Source: Pullulanibacillus pueri
Lineage (GTDB): Bacteria; Bacillota; Bacilli; Bacillales; Sporolactobacillaceae
Assembly (NCBI RefSeq): GCF_014639255.1
Contig: NZ_BMFV01000014.1
Coordinates: 1-64,000 of the forward strand
Length of the DNA stretch: 64,000 bases
Direction: 5' to 3'
Position numbers and translations under genes: made by a program. This document shows positions 36,836 through 46,169 of the stretch, piece by piece (the first letter of the stretch is position 1; the number at the start of each line of letters is the position of its first letter). A model generated the notes under the pieces. That model was not told the origin of the DNA. It made no database searches and worked only from the letters and a program-made list of their open reading frames with translations.

Positions 36836-37730
36836 TCTCATCATCCTCCTCAACAAATTTCTCAAGTAAAAGCTCCGATAAGACATTTCCAATAATGCGA
36901 CCCGCAGTTTTAGGAGCCACCATTGCTGGAATACCAAGAACATGAAGCGCCTTAATGCCGCGTTTTTCTGCATAACGAAAATCGGTTCCACCAGGATTTG
37001 AAGCTATATCCACGATAAGCGCACGCGAAGGAACTCTCGATAGAACTTTACCTGTTAACACTTTGGCAGGAATCGTGTTAATACAAACATCAACATCCAC
37101 GACTTGAGATTCTAGATCTTTTATTTGGAAAGGCGTCATTCCCATCTCACGAATCCTCGCAAGACTTTCTGGTTCACGGGCCCCTACCCTAACGTTGGCT
37201 CCCAGTGCATCAAACGTTCGTGCTAAAGTCATTCCCGTGCGCCCTAAGCCAAGGACTATAACATTTGATTGATGAATCGTGATATCAGTATTTTGGATGA
37301 CGATCATCAGTGTCCCTTCAGCCGTTGGGATTGAGTTATAGATGGCAACATCATCCCGTTCAAAAAGTTTGACAACTTCACGGTTACATTTCTTTGCACA
37401 ATTACTAAGATAAGGCGTGGTAATCCCCGAATAGATCACACAATGTTCAGGCGTTTTTTTTAACCAATCTTCATGGATGCGAATGGTTTTATCACTAAAA
37501 ATGGTTTCTACAACGCCATCTCCGTTGGTCCCACTTACCGGTAGGACTATCGCATCGACCTTCTCATATTCAATATCTTCTAGATCGACTTTAGAAACGC
37601 CTGTATAATACCGATCTAATTGATCAAATCCGACGAGGTCTAATGTTGCATCTAGTTCATTAAGTTTGCTAATCACTTCTAACTGTCGTGCATCTCCACC
37701 TAAAATAACGATATGGATGCCTGTTAACAT
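36825..37730 (-). CDS. spoVFA: SpoVFA, dipicolinate synthase subunit A
   Basis: A 301-residue NAD(P)-binding subunit. The N-terminal domain begins GIHIVILGGDARQLEVI; the Rossmann motif VIVLGLGRTGMTLARTFDALG is central; and DIASNPGGTDF and HVLGIPAMVAPKTAGRII follow, as in the DpaA family. With SpoVFB it oxidises dihydrodipicolinate to dipicolinic acid. Expression should depend on sigma-K, but no clear sigma-K boxes could be picked in the 130 bases upstream. It is separated from mlpA by 950 bases with a terminator and a dispersed repeat; ymxH, usual at this place, is absent. Confidence 0.96.
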   Translation of the reverse strand: MLTGIHIVILGGDARQLEVISKLNELDATLDLVGFDQLDRYYTGVSKVDLEDIEYEKVDAIVLPVSGTNGDGVVETIFSDKTIRIHEDWLKKTPEHCVIYSGITTPYLSNCAKKCNREVVKLFERDDVAIYNSIPTAEGTLMIVIQNTDITIHQSNVIVLGLGRTGMTLARTFDALGANVRVGAREPESLARIREMGMTPFQIKDLESQVVDVDVCINTIPAKVLTGKVLSRVPSRALIVDIASNPGGTDFRYAEKRGIKALHVLGIPAMVAPKTAGRIIGNVLSELLLEKFVEEDDESGL

Positions 37731-37862
37731 CTGCTTTCCCCCTTTTTAATTAATCATGAGTCTGCTCCAAAGAAGGTTAAGTGTTTTCTTATTAACGGTT
37801 GCTAATGTACACATCACGCTAACCTTTCATCCTCGTTTTCCTGGGCCTTGAACATCCCCAAT

Positions 37863-37890
37863 AAAAAAAGACTCACGGGAGAAGTCTTCT
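37863..37890 (-). terminator. intrinsic terminator upstream of spoVFA
   Basis: On the minus strand AAGACT and AGTCTT enclose a 9-base loop and are followed by seven T residues. It closes the ylxY-mlpA side and isolates the spoVF operon. Confidence 0.65.
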
Positions 37891-38139
37891 AGGTCAGTGT
37901 CTTGGATATAGTATGAAAGCACAACAGTAATGGTGAAAAATTATAAAAAGCGGAGAAGATACCCATTACGCCTTCTCCATTTTTTGGCTCAAACTTAAAT
38001 ATTGGGGGAACTAAAGAGTCGAACCAATAATAAAATTTCAAATAAAGATGACGAGACTCAAAAAGCATACAGAGTGTGATTTGATACATGATTGATATAA
38101 ATTGCGACGTAACTTGAGAAGAGTTATGAGGGGTTAATA

Positions 38140-38540
38140 GTGGGGATTTCCACTGCAGGTCGCTCGCTTTCCTCATGCCTACACGATGTGGGTAGAGTCG
38201 GCGTTCGATGCACCATCGGGGTCCCCGAAAAGTGTTCTTTACTTTTTGGGGGGTATTAATGTGCTAGCTTCGGTGTTGTCACACAACGTGACGTTTTCAA
38301 CCGAAGTTCCTTGGTTGTTATATTTGTGTTTCCCAAGTCTTTATAAATAAAAATCCCCTGTTCCTGCGTCTACGAGTATTGCCTCGTCGTCAGCTTTCTC
38401 GGAACTACTCGAAGTATTGTCGAGAAGAAACGCTGGCCCCGTTCCCATAGGACTCTAGTGTAGGCATCCGTGAATCAGCGGCGCTGCGGAACACACAATG
38501 TTTAAGGTTCCGAACCTCGCGCTTTACGCCACAATCCACT
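38140..38540 (-). repeat. dispersed repeat, full-length copy in reverse (R6)
   Basis: About 400 bp in opposite orientation to R2 and R4. The left end GTGGGGATTTCCACTGCAGGTCGC and right end (minus strand) GTGGATTGTGGCGTAAAGCGCG form imperfect terminal inverted repeats. The core CCCCGAAAAGTGTTCTTTACTTTTTGGGG region and GGTCCCC/CGATGCACC block match R2 with a few changes. The TTTCCCAAGTCTTTATAAAT-AAAAATCCCCTGTTCC stretch is identical to R7. I see no gene in the rest of 37891-38682. Confidence 0.85.
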
Positions 38541-38682
38541 TCCATGCTGTCAATAAATGGTTGTAAATGATTAGGCCACAACCTGTATAAAAGCCCAAAT
38601 TTTTTATATTTTAAAATGAGCCAAACCCCCTCCTTTACTTATACAGCTTAGTAAAAGAAGAAGCCTGACTCTTATCATCGTC

Positions 38683-39918
38683 TTAGTTTAATTTTGGTAA
38701 TGCTCCGTTTGGACTAATCACCGAGCAGGAATAATCTTCTGCAAAAAGATGTTCTATTACAGTTTGAATATCATCAAGTGTTACTGCCTCAATCATCTTC
38801 GTCATGTCATCTAAAGAGCGATGCTTTTGCAGCAACAATTCATTTTTGGCATTGCGATTCATTCGACTTGAAGTACTTTCTAGACTCAACATTAAGTTTC
38901 CTTTGATTTGTTCCTTGCTATTATCTAATTCTTTTTGTGTGAACCCTTTCTTTTTAATGTCATCAAGGGTTTTAAATATCGTGCTAAAGAGTTCATCCAT
39001 TTGCTCTGCACCCGTTCCACCATATATGGTTAAAAGGCCACTATCCCTATGAGCGGAATGATACGAAAAGATTGAATAAGCAAGACCTCTTTCTTCTCGA
39101 ACCTCTTGAAACAGGCGACTACTCATACTCCCCCCAAGAATATTATTCAATATACTCATCGGAAACATGTTTTCATTTCCTAATGGATAGCCGTTAAATC
39201 CTACACATAAATGAGCCTGCTCAGTATCCTTTTGTTTGGCAATTTTCCCCGGGTGAAAGACAGCCTTCTCACCTTGTATGTCTGAGCCTTCAGCTTGGTA
39301 TGTAGAAAAAATCCCTTCTATCTTCCCTATGATTTGTTCGGTTACATTCCCAGCTATTGAAACCACAATATTTTCAGGAAGATAATGCTCTTTCATATGT
39401 TGTTTGAGATACATCTTATCGAAGCTTTTGAGCGTCTCTTCAGTCCCAAGGATAGGATAGCCAAGCGGATGTTGTTTATAGGTCACTTGACTTAATAAAT
39501 CGTGAACACGATCATCAGGAGTATCCTCATACATCTTTATTTCTTCGTAAACAACTTGTTTTTCCTTCGCCAGTTCTTCATCATCAAAAGTAGAATTAAA
39601 TAGCATATCCGAGAGAATCTCTAATGCGTACTCCGCGTGTTCATCCAGCACTCTCGCATAAAGACACGTATATTCTTTGGAAGTAAAAGCATTAACCTGA
39701 CCTCCAACACGATCAAAAGCCTCTGCAATGTCCCGCGCATTTCGATCTTGGGTCCCTTTAAAAAGCATGTGTTCGATAAAGTGGGAAATACCATTATTCT
39801 CTTCTGTTTCATCACGTGAGCCCGTTCCAATCCATAATCCTATTGTGACAGATCTTACAGATGGTATGTTTTCCAAAACTATGCGTACACCGTTTGAACA
39901 TCTGTGTTTAGTAATCAT
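38683..39918 (-). CDS. mlpA: M16-family zinc peptidase MlpA (YmxG)
   Basis: A 411-residue processing-type M16 peptidase with the intact zinc motif in GISHFIEHMLFKGT, the downstream Glu in EKQVVYEEIKM, and the C-terminal EERGLAYSIFSYHS. MlpA/YmxG is broadly conserved; in B. subtilis it was linked to regulation of extracellular protease genes and lies next to pnp and ylxY. ATG 39918 with AGGAGG at a 7-base gap replaces the frame's first ATG at 39957. This is the third M16 gene in the window, with ymfF and ymfH. Confidence 0.93.
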   Translation of the reverse strand: MITKHRCSNGVRIVLENIPSVRSVTIGLWIGTGSRDETEENNGISHFIEHMLFKGTQDRNARDIAEAFDRVGGQVNAFTSKEYTCLYARVLDEHAEYALEILSDMLFNSTFDDEELAKEKQVVYEEIKMYEDTPDDRVHDLLSQVTYKQHPLGYPILGTEETLKSFDKMYLKQHMKEHYLPENIVVSIAGNVTEQIIGKIEGIFSTYQAEGSDIQGEKAVFHPGKIAKQKDTEQAHLCVGFNGYPLGNENMFPMSILNNILGGSMSSRLFQEVREERGLAYSIFSYHSAHRDSGLLTIYGGTGAEQMDELFSTIFKTLDDIKKKGFTQKELDNSKEQIKGNLMLSLESTSSRMNRNAKNELLLQKHRSLDDMTKMIEAVTLDDIQTVIEHLFAEDYSCSVISPNGALPKLN

Positions 39919-40037
39919 GCTGCATCCTCCTAAAACGCCTATGCGATCATATTTCACCTACGAAAAATTAGCCTTAATGAATACTATAACACGTTCGGCG
40001 GCTTGTCACAATTTAAGCACATTCTATTAAAGGGATG

Positions 40038-41006
40038 TCAATTATCGATTCTATTTTCATTCGTAAGTTCACTTAATGTCCCTAACTGAAAACCTTTCTT
40101 TTTAATGCTCCCAATTATCATTTCCAAGGCTTTAACCGTTGATTCTGTTGGAGAGAACCGGATAATAGAACCCGATTCAACCTCGTTCGCTACGCGCCTG
40201 ACCATACTCGTGGGCTGGCCACTGTTCCCGTCACCTGCATCAATGGTCCAGAGCGTGGTCATTAAATTTAATGAATAAGCGACATTCAACATTTGTTGAT
40301 TATATTTCCCCATTGGAGGGGTAAACCATTTTGGTGTAACATCTAATGTCGCTTCAATAATATCATTGGTTTTATTTATTTTTGTCACCATCTCTTCTTT
40401 GGATTGTGTACTGAGGTCTTCTTGTGTAAGAGAATAGTTTCCAATTTCATGGCCCTCATCACTGATCATAAGCGCTAATTCTGCGTGTTTTTTCACCCAA
40501 TCGCCATCTAAATAAAAGGTGGCTGAGACATTAGCTTGACTTAAGATATTTAATATTTTTGGAATATCCTCTTCCCCATCAGCTACATCAAATGCAAGGG
40601 CTACCATTGGTTTTTTTGGATTCCCGCGGAAAATTGGCGCGGGCTGTAAGTCTGATAAATGGATAGATGGTGACACTTCCTCATATATCAATCGATCAGG
40701 GCGGAAGGCTTTTGCTTTTTTTTGTTTTTCGTAAGAGGCCTTAACATTTATCGTTAAGCCATTATAACCAGGGATTGCTTTCCACACTTTATCTATTTTG
40801 GCATCAATAGGTTGAACATTGTGCTCATCCGCATAGTGCTTTATTTTAAGATAAAGTGAATCAGGATTTGTATCTACAGGCTTTGTTTCATAGACGGTAG
40901 GTAAGAATTGTGATTGGTAAAAGGCTTTATACGATGGAAACGCAGTGAATGTAAAGACCAAGAGGATCAAGAAAACAGCCCACTGCAATATCTTTATCCA
41001 CACCAT
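40038..41006 (-). CDS. ylxY: polysaccharide-deacetylase-like membrane protein (YlxY), ligands lost
   Basis: 322 residues with an N-terminal signal anchor (ILQWAVFLILLVFTFTAF) and a NodB-like fold. The catalytic TFDDG motif reads AFDVADGE. The metal-binding H-S/T-x-x-H block reads GHEIGNYSLTQEDL, with Tyr and Gln where the two histidines belong. WFTPPMGKYN stands for the usual R-x-P-Y/x-G. On this reading it should not bind the metal and is probably not an active deacetylase. It sits between pnp and mlpA, as in B. subtilis. It may retain a carbohydrate-binding or sporulation role, which the sequence does not show. Confidence 0.85.
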   Translation of the reverse strand: MVWIKILQWAVFLILLVFTFTAFPSYKAFYQSQFLPTVYETKPVDTNPDSLYLKIKHYADEHNVQPIDAKIDKVWKAIPGYNGLTINVKASYEKQKKAKAFRPDRLIYEEVSPSIHLSDLQPAPIFRGNPKKPMVALAFDVADGEEDIPKILNILSQANVSATFYLDGDWVKKHAELALMISDEGHEIGNYSLTQEDLSTQSKEEMVTKINKTNDIIEATLDVTPKWFTPPMGKYNQQMLNVAYSLNLMTTLWTIDAGDGNSGQPTSMVRRVANEVESGSIIRFSPTESTVKALEMIIGSIKKKGFQLGTLSELTNENRIDN

Positions 41007-41338
41007 GTTTGGCCCCTTTCATACATAGTATACAAGTCATCTTGTACCACTAAGTTATGCATGAGGGTTCATAGGATAGAACAAGAGATTTGAGGATAGG
41101 GATGGAGCATAAAAAATAGATACAGCTAAAAGATTCTAATTCAATTTTGGGTAAGAAAGCGAAACCAATAATAGGGATTTCAAACGAAAATATGATGCTG
41201 AGGATCCTAGCAATTTATCCGCAGAAAGAAAACCGTTTTCGTGCATTTTCAATTCGCTTCATTTGCAATTGATATAGAATGCGACGTAACGCTTAAGCTA
41301 AGAGCTAACATAATAGGTGATTACTACTGGCTTATGAT

Positions 41339-41621
41339 GTGGATTTGAGCTTCAGGTCGCTCGCTTTCCATGGGCACGGCCTCAGCTAACTAGGGAATGA
41401 ATTAATTGGTTTCCCAAGTCTTTATAAATAAAAATCCCCTGTTCCTGCGTCTAAGAGTATTGATTCGTCGTCAGCTTTCTCGGAACGACTCGAAGTTTAT
41501 TCGAGAAGTAACGCTGGCCCCGTTCCCATAGGACTCGAGTATCGGCATCCGTGAGTCAGCGGCGCTGAGGAACACACAATGTTTAAGTGTTCCGAACCTC
41601 GCGCCTTACGCTCCAATCCAC
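41339..41621 (-). repeat. dispersed repeat, short copy with clear terminal inverted repeats (R7)
   Basis: 283 bp. The left end GTGGATTTGAGCTTCAGGTCGC and right end (minus strand) GTGGATTGGAGCGTAAGGCGCG are imperfect inverted repeats of about 22 bp. Inside, relative to R6, the 38.2-38.3 kb core is deleted while the flanking blocks are almost identical to R6. Confidence 0.85.
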
Positions 41622-41636
41622 TTGATTGCTGTTGAT

Positions 41637-41790
41637 TTTTTTGTTAGTTAACTGCATCTTATGTGCGTGCCCACACTGTTTTGTTAGTTTCAGCCTTGAT
41701 TCGTGCGTCATTTGTGAGTAGTGGCTAGCTTTTGTAAGTGTGGCCTTTCTTTTGTTAGTACAGCACCTCTTGTGCGCGTGCCTAGCGATC
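41637..41790. repeat. imperfect direct repeats of a TTTTGTTAGT unit
   Basis: Four units begin TTTTGTTAGT or TTTTGTAAGT at about 41637, 41679, 41730 and 41750. Three of them continue with a T/C-rich stretch and GTGCGTGCC, CGTGCGTCA or GTGCGCGTGCC. They are spaced irregularly (about 20-50 bases) directly beside R7. No coding potential. Confidence 0.55.
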
Positions 41791-41867
41791 TTTTAATTTT
41801 TAATAAACAAATAACAAGCGGTTGGCTTATTGTTTTCCATCAAATTAGCGGAGGAAATACACGTAGA

Positions 41868-41978
41868 CTCAAAAAATCGCAAACACCACGATTTTTCTGC
41901 GAGGATGATTCTCCTAGCAGCCTTCCTTAGTCCTGCGGGAGCAGAGGCTCACCAGCCTCCCGCGGAAAGCGTAGTTTA
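41868..41978. repeat. dispersed repeat fragment (R8)
   Basis: AAATCGCAAACACCACGATTTTT hairpin, CTGCGAGG, ATTCTCCTAG, CCTTCCTTAGTC match the corresponding part of R2 (13089-13150). It then continues in CTGCGGGAG...CTCCCGCGG, a GC-rich inverted repeat. Confidence 0.6.
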
Positions 41979-42158
41979 TTCCCTTAGCGGTGCTTATGTG
42001 TGGTGAGTTACGTCTCCATTTCCTTCAGCTCCGAAAATCCATGATTTATTAAGTTGACATTTTCTAATAAATCTCAGATTTAATAATAGATTCTATTAGA
42101 GTAGGTTTACAAAGTATTTTTTAAAATGTGTTAAACCCGAAAATATATAATAGAGCCC

Positions 42159-42197
42159 AAAAAAAGAGTGTGGTCATTTTAAGACCTCACTCTTTTT
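42159..42197 (-). terminator. intrinsic terminator of pnp
   Basis: AAAAAGAGTGTGGTC and GACCTCACTCTTTTT pair around ATTTTAA with one mismatch; the stem begins within the pnp stop codon. Confidence 0.85.
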
Positions 42198-44322
42198 ATT
42201 GTTTCTGTTTTTCCTTCTCTGACTCAGTTTCAGTTGTCATCGCTTGTTTTCTAGACAACTTAATTCTTCCTTGCTTATCAATATCGATGACTTTTACAAG
42301 CACTTCATCACCTAAAGCAAGTACATCTTCGACTTTTGCAACCCTTTTATTATCAAGTTCTGAAATATGAACAAGACCATCTTTGGAATTAAACAATTCA
42401 ACAAAGGCGCCAAATTTCTCAATGCGTTTTACTTTTCCAACAAACATGTCGCCAACTTTGACTTCACGAACAATGTCTTCAATTATCTTCTTCGCTTTCG
42501 CATTCATGGCTTGATCCGTTGAAGCGATAAAGATCGTTCCATCTTGTTCTATATCAATTTTCACACCCGTATCATCAATGATTTTATTAATGACTTTACC
42601 ACTTGGTCCAATCACATCACGAATTCTATCAGGGTGAATTGACATGGTTAAGATTTTTGGTGCATATTGTGAGAGTTCTTCTCTCGGTTGATTAATGGTA
42701 TTCATCATATGATTTAAGATCGTCATACGACCTTCACGTGCTTGTGTTAGAGCTGTTTCAAGAACTTCACGATTAATACCGGATATTTTAATGTCCATTT
42801 GTAGTGCTGTAACACCTTTTTCAGTCCCGGCAACTTTAAAGTCCATATCACCTAACGCGTCTTCCATTCCTTGAATATCTGTAAGGACCACAACATCATC
42901 TTCATGCTTGACTAACCCCATAGCAATCCCAGCAACAGGTGCTTTAATTGGCACACCCGCATCCATCATCGCCATTGTACTGGCACAAATACTCGCTTGG
43001 GAAGTGGAGCCATTAGATTCTAGGACTTCGGATACTAAACGAATGGTATAAGGAAAATCCTTTTCATTAGGGATAACAGGTTCAAGTGCACGCTCACCTA
43101 ATGCACCGTGACCAATTTCCCGGCGACCTGGTGCTCTCATTGGGCGCGCCTCACCAACACTAAATGGCGGGAAGTTGTAATGATGCATAAAGCGTTTAGA
43201 CTCTTCCATATCAAGACCGTCTAAAATTTGCACATCACCTAAAGCACCTAATGTACAGATACTAAGAGCTTGAGTTTGTCCACGTGTAAATAAGGCTGAG
43301 CCGTGCGTCCGTGGCAATAAATTAATAGCTGAAGATAGAGGACGTATCTCATTAATTTTACGGCCATCTGGGCGAATATTATCAACGACGATGGTCCGAC
43401 GAACTTCCTCTTTCACAATCTTGTGTAAAACATCTTCTATATGGGCCAGCTTATCAGCATAGGCTTCGTCTTCTTCGTAACGAGCCAAAACTTCTGACTT
43501 CACGCTATCAATGGCTTGCTCACGCTCTTGCTTATCTTTCGTTAGAATCGCCTTCTTCAAGCCTTCTGTCGCTTCCTCGCGAATTTGTTTTTCTAGGGAT
43601 TCATCCGCCTTGAAGAGTTCAACAGTCATTTTTTCTTTGCCCACTTGAGCTACAATTTCTTCTTGGAAAGCCACGAGTTTTTTGATATATTCATGACCAA
43701 ATAATATCGCATCAAGCATGACTTCTTCAGGGACTTCGTCCGCACCTGCTTCAACCATGTTAATGGCTTCCTTGGTTCCGGCAACGGTAAGATGAACATC
43801 GCTTTCTTCCGCCTGTTTAACAGTTGGGTTAATCACAAATTCACCATTGACTCTTCCTACCACCACACCCGCAATCGGTCCTTCAAAAGGAATATCAGAA
43901 ATACAAAGGGCTAATGAGGAGCCAAACATTGCCGCCATTTCTGATGAGCAATCTTGGTCAACACTCATAACCATGCTGACAACTTGTACTTCATTACGGA
44001 AACCGTCTTCGAATAAGGGTCTTATTGGACGGTCTATGAGACGACTCGCGAGAATAGCTTTTTCACTAGGACGACCTTCTCTTTTGATAAAACCACCAGG
44101 GATTTTACCAACAGCGTATAATCGTTCTTCATAGTTCACTGTAAGAGGAAAAAACGGTAAATCCTTAGCTTCTTTTGAAGCTGTAACCGTTGATAGTACT
44201 GCTGTATCACCATAGCGTACCATCACTGCACCGTTTGCCTGCTTAGCTAATTGTCCTATTTCTAAAGTGAGCGGTCTTCCTGCCCAATCCATCGTAAAAC
44301 TTTGTTTCGATCCTTCAACCAT
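42196..44322 (-). CDS. pnp: PnpA, polynucleotide phosphorylase
   Basis: A 708-residue phosphorolytic 3'-5' exoribonuclease. It has two RNase PH domains (the first with [21 protein letters not shown], the second with [18 protein letters not shown] and [14 protein letters not shown]), a KH domain ([15 protein letters not shown]) and an S1 domain ([22 protein letters not shown]). It closely follows B. subtilis Pnp. Convention and synteny place it downstream of rpsO, with a 364-base gap containing the rpsO terminator, so it may have its own promoter. Confidence 0.98.
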   Translation of the reverse strand: MVEGSKQSFTMDWAGRPLTLEIGQLAKQANGAVMVRYGDTAVLSTVTASKEAKDLPFFPLTVNYEERLYAVGKIPGGFIKREGRPSEKAILASRLIDRPIRPLFEDGFRNEVQVVSMVMSVDQDCSSEMAAMFGSSLALCISDIPFEGPIAGVVVGRVNGEFVINPTVKQAEESDVHLTVAGTKEAINMVEAGADEVPEEVMLDAILFGHEYIKKLVAFQEEIVAQVGKEKMTVELFKADESLEKQIREEATEGLKKAILTKDKQEREQAIDSVKSEVLARYEEDEAYADKLAHIEDVLHKIVKEEVRRTIVVDNIRPDGRKINEIRPLSSAINLLPRTHGSALFTRGQTQALSICTLGALGDVQILDGLDMEESKRFMHHYNFPPFSVGEARPMRAPGRREIGHGALGERALEPVIPNEKDFPYTIRLVSEVLESNGSTSQASICASTMAMMDAGVPIKAPVAGIAMGLVKHEDDVVVLTDIQGMEDALGDMDFKVAGTEKGVTALQMDIKISGINREVLETALTQAREGRMTILNHMMNTINQPREELSQYAPKILTMSIHPDRIRDVIGPSGKVINKIIDDTGVKIDIEQDGTIFIASTDQAMNAKAKKIIEDIVREVKVGDMFVGKVKRIEKFGAFVELFNSKDGLVHISELDNKRVAKVEDVLALGDEVLVKVIDIDKQGRIKLSRKQAMTTETESEKEKQKQ

Positions 44323-44651
44323 ATGTTTATATTACCCCTTCCGTCCAATCTTTTTTACGTAAACAAGGTCATTTAAAAACAGGAATTCGTGGGACACAGA
44401 TCCGTTCAAAATTGCCCTTAACCGAACGTGCTCTTAACTTTGACCCTTTGACCCACAAACACCATTTGAGTAAGCACTCGGCATAAGTGAGATCATCGTT
44501 AAACATCGGGGCTACGGTTAGTCATTTCCTTCTGGTTAATACAACTTTACAGATCTATGATGTGTTTAATCCTATTCACTAAGATAACCATCAGTATGTA
44601 AATTAATAATAAAAACTGAGTTTAAATGCCAATTATAAGCCAAAATAGCGG
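44323..44651. other. pnp leader region
   Basis: About 330 bases between the rpsO terminator and pnp. I see A/T-rich sequence and a few short hairpins but no gene. Pnp leaders in other bacteria are autoregulated by RNase processing; no specific structure can be asserted here. Confidence 0.35.
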
Positions 44652-44676
44652 AAAAAGCGGGAAGACTCCCGCTTTT
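44652..44676 (-). terminator. intrinsic terminator of rpsO
   Basis: AAAAGCGGGA and TCCCGCTTTT around a 4-5 base loop, 11 bases after the rpsO stop; the T tract continues on the minus strand. Confidence 0.85.
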
Positions 44677-44686
44677 AATCACTATA

Positions 44687-44956
44687 CTATCGACGTAAAC
44701 CTAATCTTTGGATCAAATCACGGTAACGTGTCACATCTTTGTTACGCAAATACGTTAATAGATGCTTACGTTTACCAACCATCATTAAAAGACCTCTGCG
44801 AGACGCGTGGTCTTTCTTATGAGTACGTAGATGATCATTTAAAGTGTTGATCTGTTCCGTTAGGATAGCAACTTGCACTTCTGGTGAACCAGTGTCACCT
44901 TCATGCGTTCTGAACTCTTCTACAAGTTGATTCTTGCGTTCTTTTGCTAATGCCAT
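44687..44956 (-). CDS. rpsO: 30S ribosomal protein S15
   Basis: The 89-residue S15 protein, which binds the central domain of 16S r[23 protein letters not shown], the loop [14 protein letters not shown], and [18 protein letters not shown]. The strong AGGAGGTG site 6 bases before ATG 44956 rules out an ATG three codons earlier. A promoter lies about 90 bases upstream, and the leader carries GC-rich hairpins; S15 represses its own mRNA in Geobacillus and E. coli, so autoregulation is likely. Confidence 0.98.
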   Translation of the reverse strand: MALAKERKNQLVEEFRTHEGDTGSPEVQVAILTEQINTLNDHLRTHKKDHASRRGLLMMVGKRKHLLTYLRNKDVTRYRDLIQRLGLRR

Positions 44957-45043
44957 CCTTTTCACCTCCTTACTATAATCCCCGACAGCCTAGCCGTCGT
45001 TGGTGACTCGATCAGCCACGCTGTGGTTCATGGGTCAACAACT

Positions 45044-45072
45044 AGCATACAACGTTTCGACTTAAAATTCAA
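45044..45072 (-). promoter_or_regulatory. rpsO promoter
   Basis: On the minus strand TTGAAT, 17 bases, TATGCT. It leaves a leader of about 80 nt containing GC-rich arms (around 44983-45030) where S15 could bind. Confidence 0.5.
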
Positions 45073-45199
45073 GTTTAATATAAAAACTTCAATGAATAGA
45101 GAGGCTCCAACATCTTCCTGCCTTTAAAAATAACGAATCAAGGATCGTTCAATAAGGGCACTCCCTCGGTTTTCGATTGAATCTATTTTACGACTGATA

Positions 45200-46147
45200 T
45201 CAATGGTTCTCATGAAAGAATTGTATGATGTCTTGTTTATCCTTGCTCATTTGTGTAATCAAATCATCAACATTGGTAAAAGCAATATCATCTCTCATTT
45301 TCGCGTGCCATTCTACTTTGACAGTTTCACCATAAATCGTCTGATCAAAATCAAAGAGATTGATCTCAATAACTACTGGTTTAGCCCCTTCATAAAAAGT
45401 AGGGCGCTCACCAATATACCCCATTCCCTCATACCATTTATGCTCAACTTCCATACGCACGGCATAAATCCCTTGTGAAGGACAAACATAAGGTTCATGT
45501 GTTTTTACATTTGCGGTCGGAAAACCAAGGGTGGCTCCCCCTCTTTTGTCACCGTGAACGACCATCCCACTCATTTGATAGGGCCGTCCAAGAAAAGCAA
45601 TAGCTTCATGGACCTTTCCGTCCAAAATCAGTTCACGAATATGGGTAGTACTTACTTTTTTATCACGAATGGTAAATTTGGGTATAGTTGTGACCCCAAA
45701 CATATTGCGTGAATGATCTGAGAGGGTCTCCATCGTTCCCTTCGCCATTCGACCATAGCTAAAATCAAAACCTGCAACGACATGCTTAACATTTAAACGA
45801 ATCACATACTGATCAATAAAATCCTGTGGCGAGAGACGACTAAAAGCCTGATCAAAACGAACAAAATAAAGAATGTCGACACCCATTTCTTTAAGTAGAG
45901 CCGCTTTTTCTGCTGGAGGCGTTAAATAATCCTCTCGCTTACTCATTTTTTTTAAGACGACTGAAGGATGAGGGTGAAAAGTCATAACGGCTGCTTTTTG
46001 TCCCTTTTCCCTTGCAATATCAATTGCTGTCTTTATGACTTTTTGATGCCCGAGATGGATACCATCAAAATATCCAAGTGCTAAAACTTTTTCACCTGCG
46101 TTATCTATCGGCCCCTCGGGTGGTTGAGTTAAATGGATAGTTTCCAT
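45200..46147 (-). CDS. ribF: RibF, bifunctional riboflavin kinase/FAD synthetase
   Basis: A 315-residue enzyme making FMN and FAD. The N-terminal FAD-synthetase nucleotidyl-transferase domain has ALGYFDGIHLGHQKVI and the later STTHIRELI. The C-terminal flavokinase domain has GDKRGGATLGFPTANV and EVEH-x-YEGMGYIGERPTF. The open frame extends back into truB, but GAAGGTGG next to ATG 46147 and the conserved start METIHL decide it. It starts 22 bases after truB, as usual. B. subtilis calls this gene ribC. Confidence 0.95.
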   Translation of the reverse strand: METIHLTQPPEGPIDNAGEKVLALGYFDGIHLGHQKVIKTAIDIAREKGQKAAVMTFHPHPSVVLKKMSKREDYLTPPAEKAALLKEMGVDILYFVRFDQAFSRLSPQDFIDQYVIRLNVKHVVAGFDFSYGRMAKGTMETLSDHSRNMFGVTTIPKFTIRDKKVSTTHIRELILDGKVHEAIAFLGRPYQMSGMVVHGDKRGGATLGFPTANVKTHEPYVCPSQGIYAVRMEVEHKWYEGMGYIGERPTFYEGAKPVVIEINLFDFDQTIYGETVKVEWHAKMRDDIAFTNVDDLITQMSKDKQDIIQFFHENH

Positions 46148-46169
46148 AGACGCGCCACCTTCTTGTGTT

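Noticed and set aside
37889-38176. Minus-strand open frame of 95 codons between spoVFA and mlpA
   Set aside because: Its start lies inside dispersed repeat R6, it runs through a terminator hairpin, and it has no ribosome site or family resemblance.
41637-41790. CRISPR array
   Set aside because: Units are irregular in length and divergent, spacers are not uniform, and there are no cas genes.
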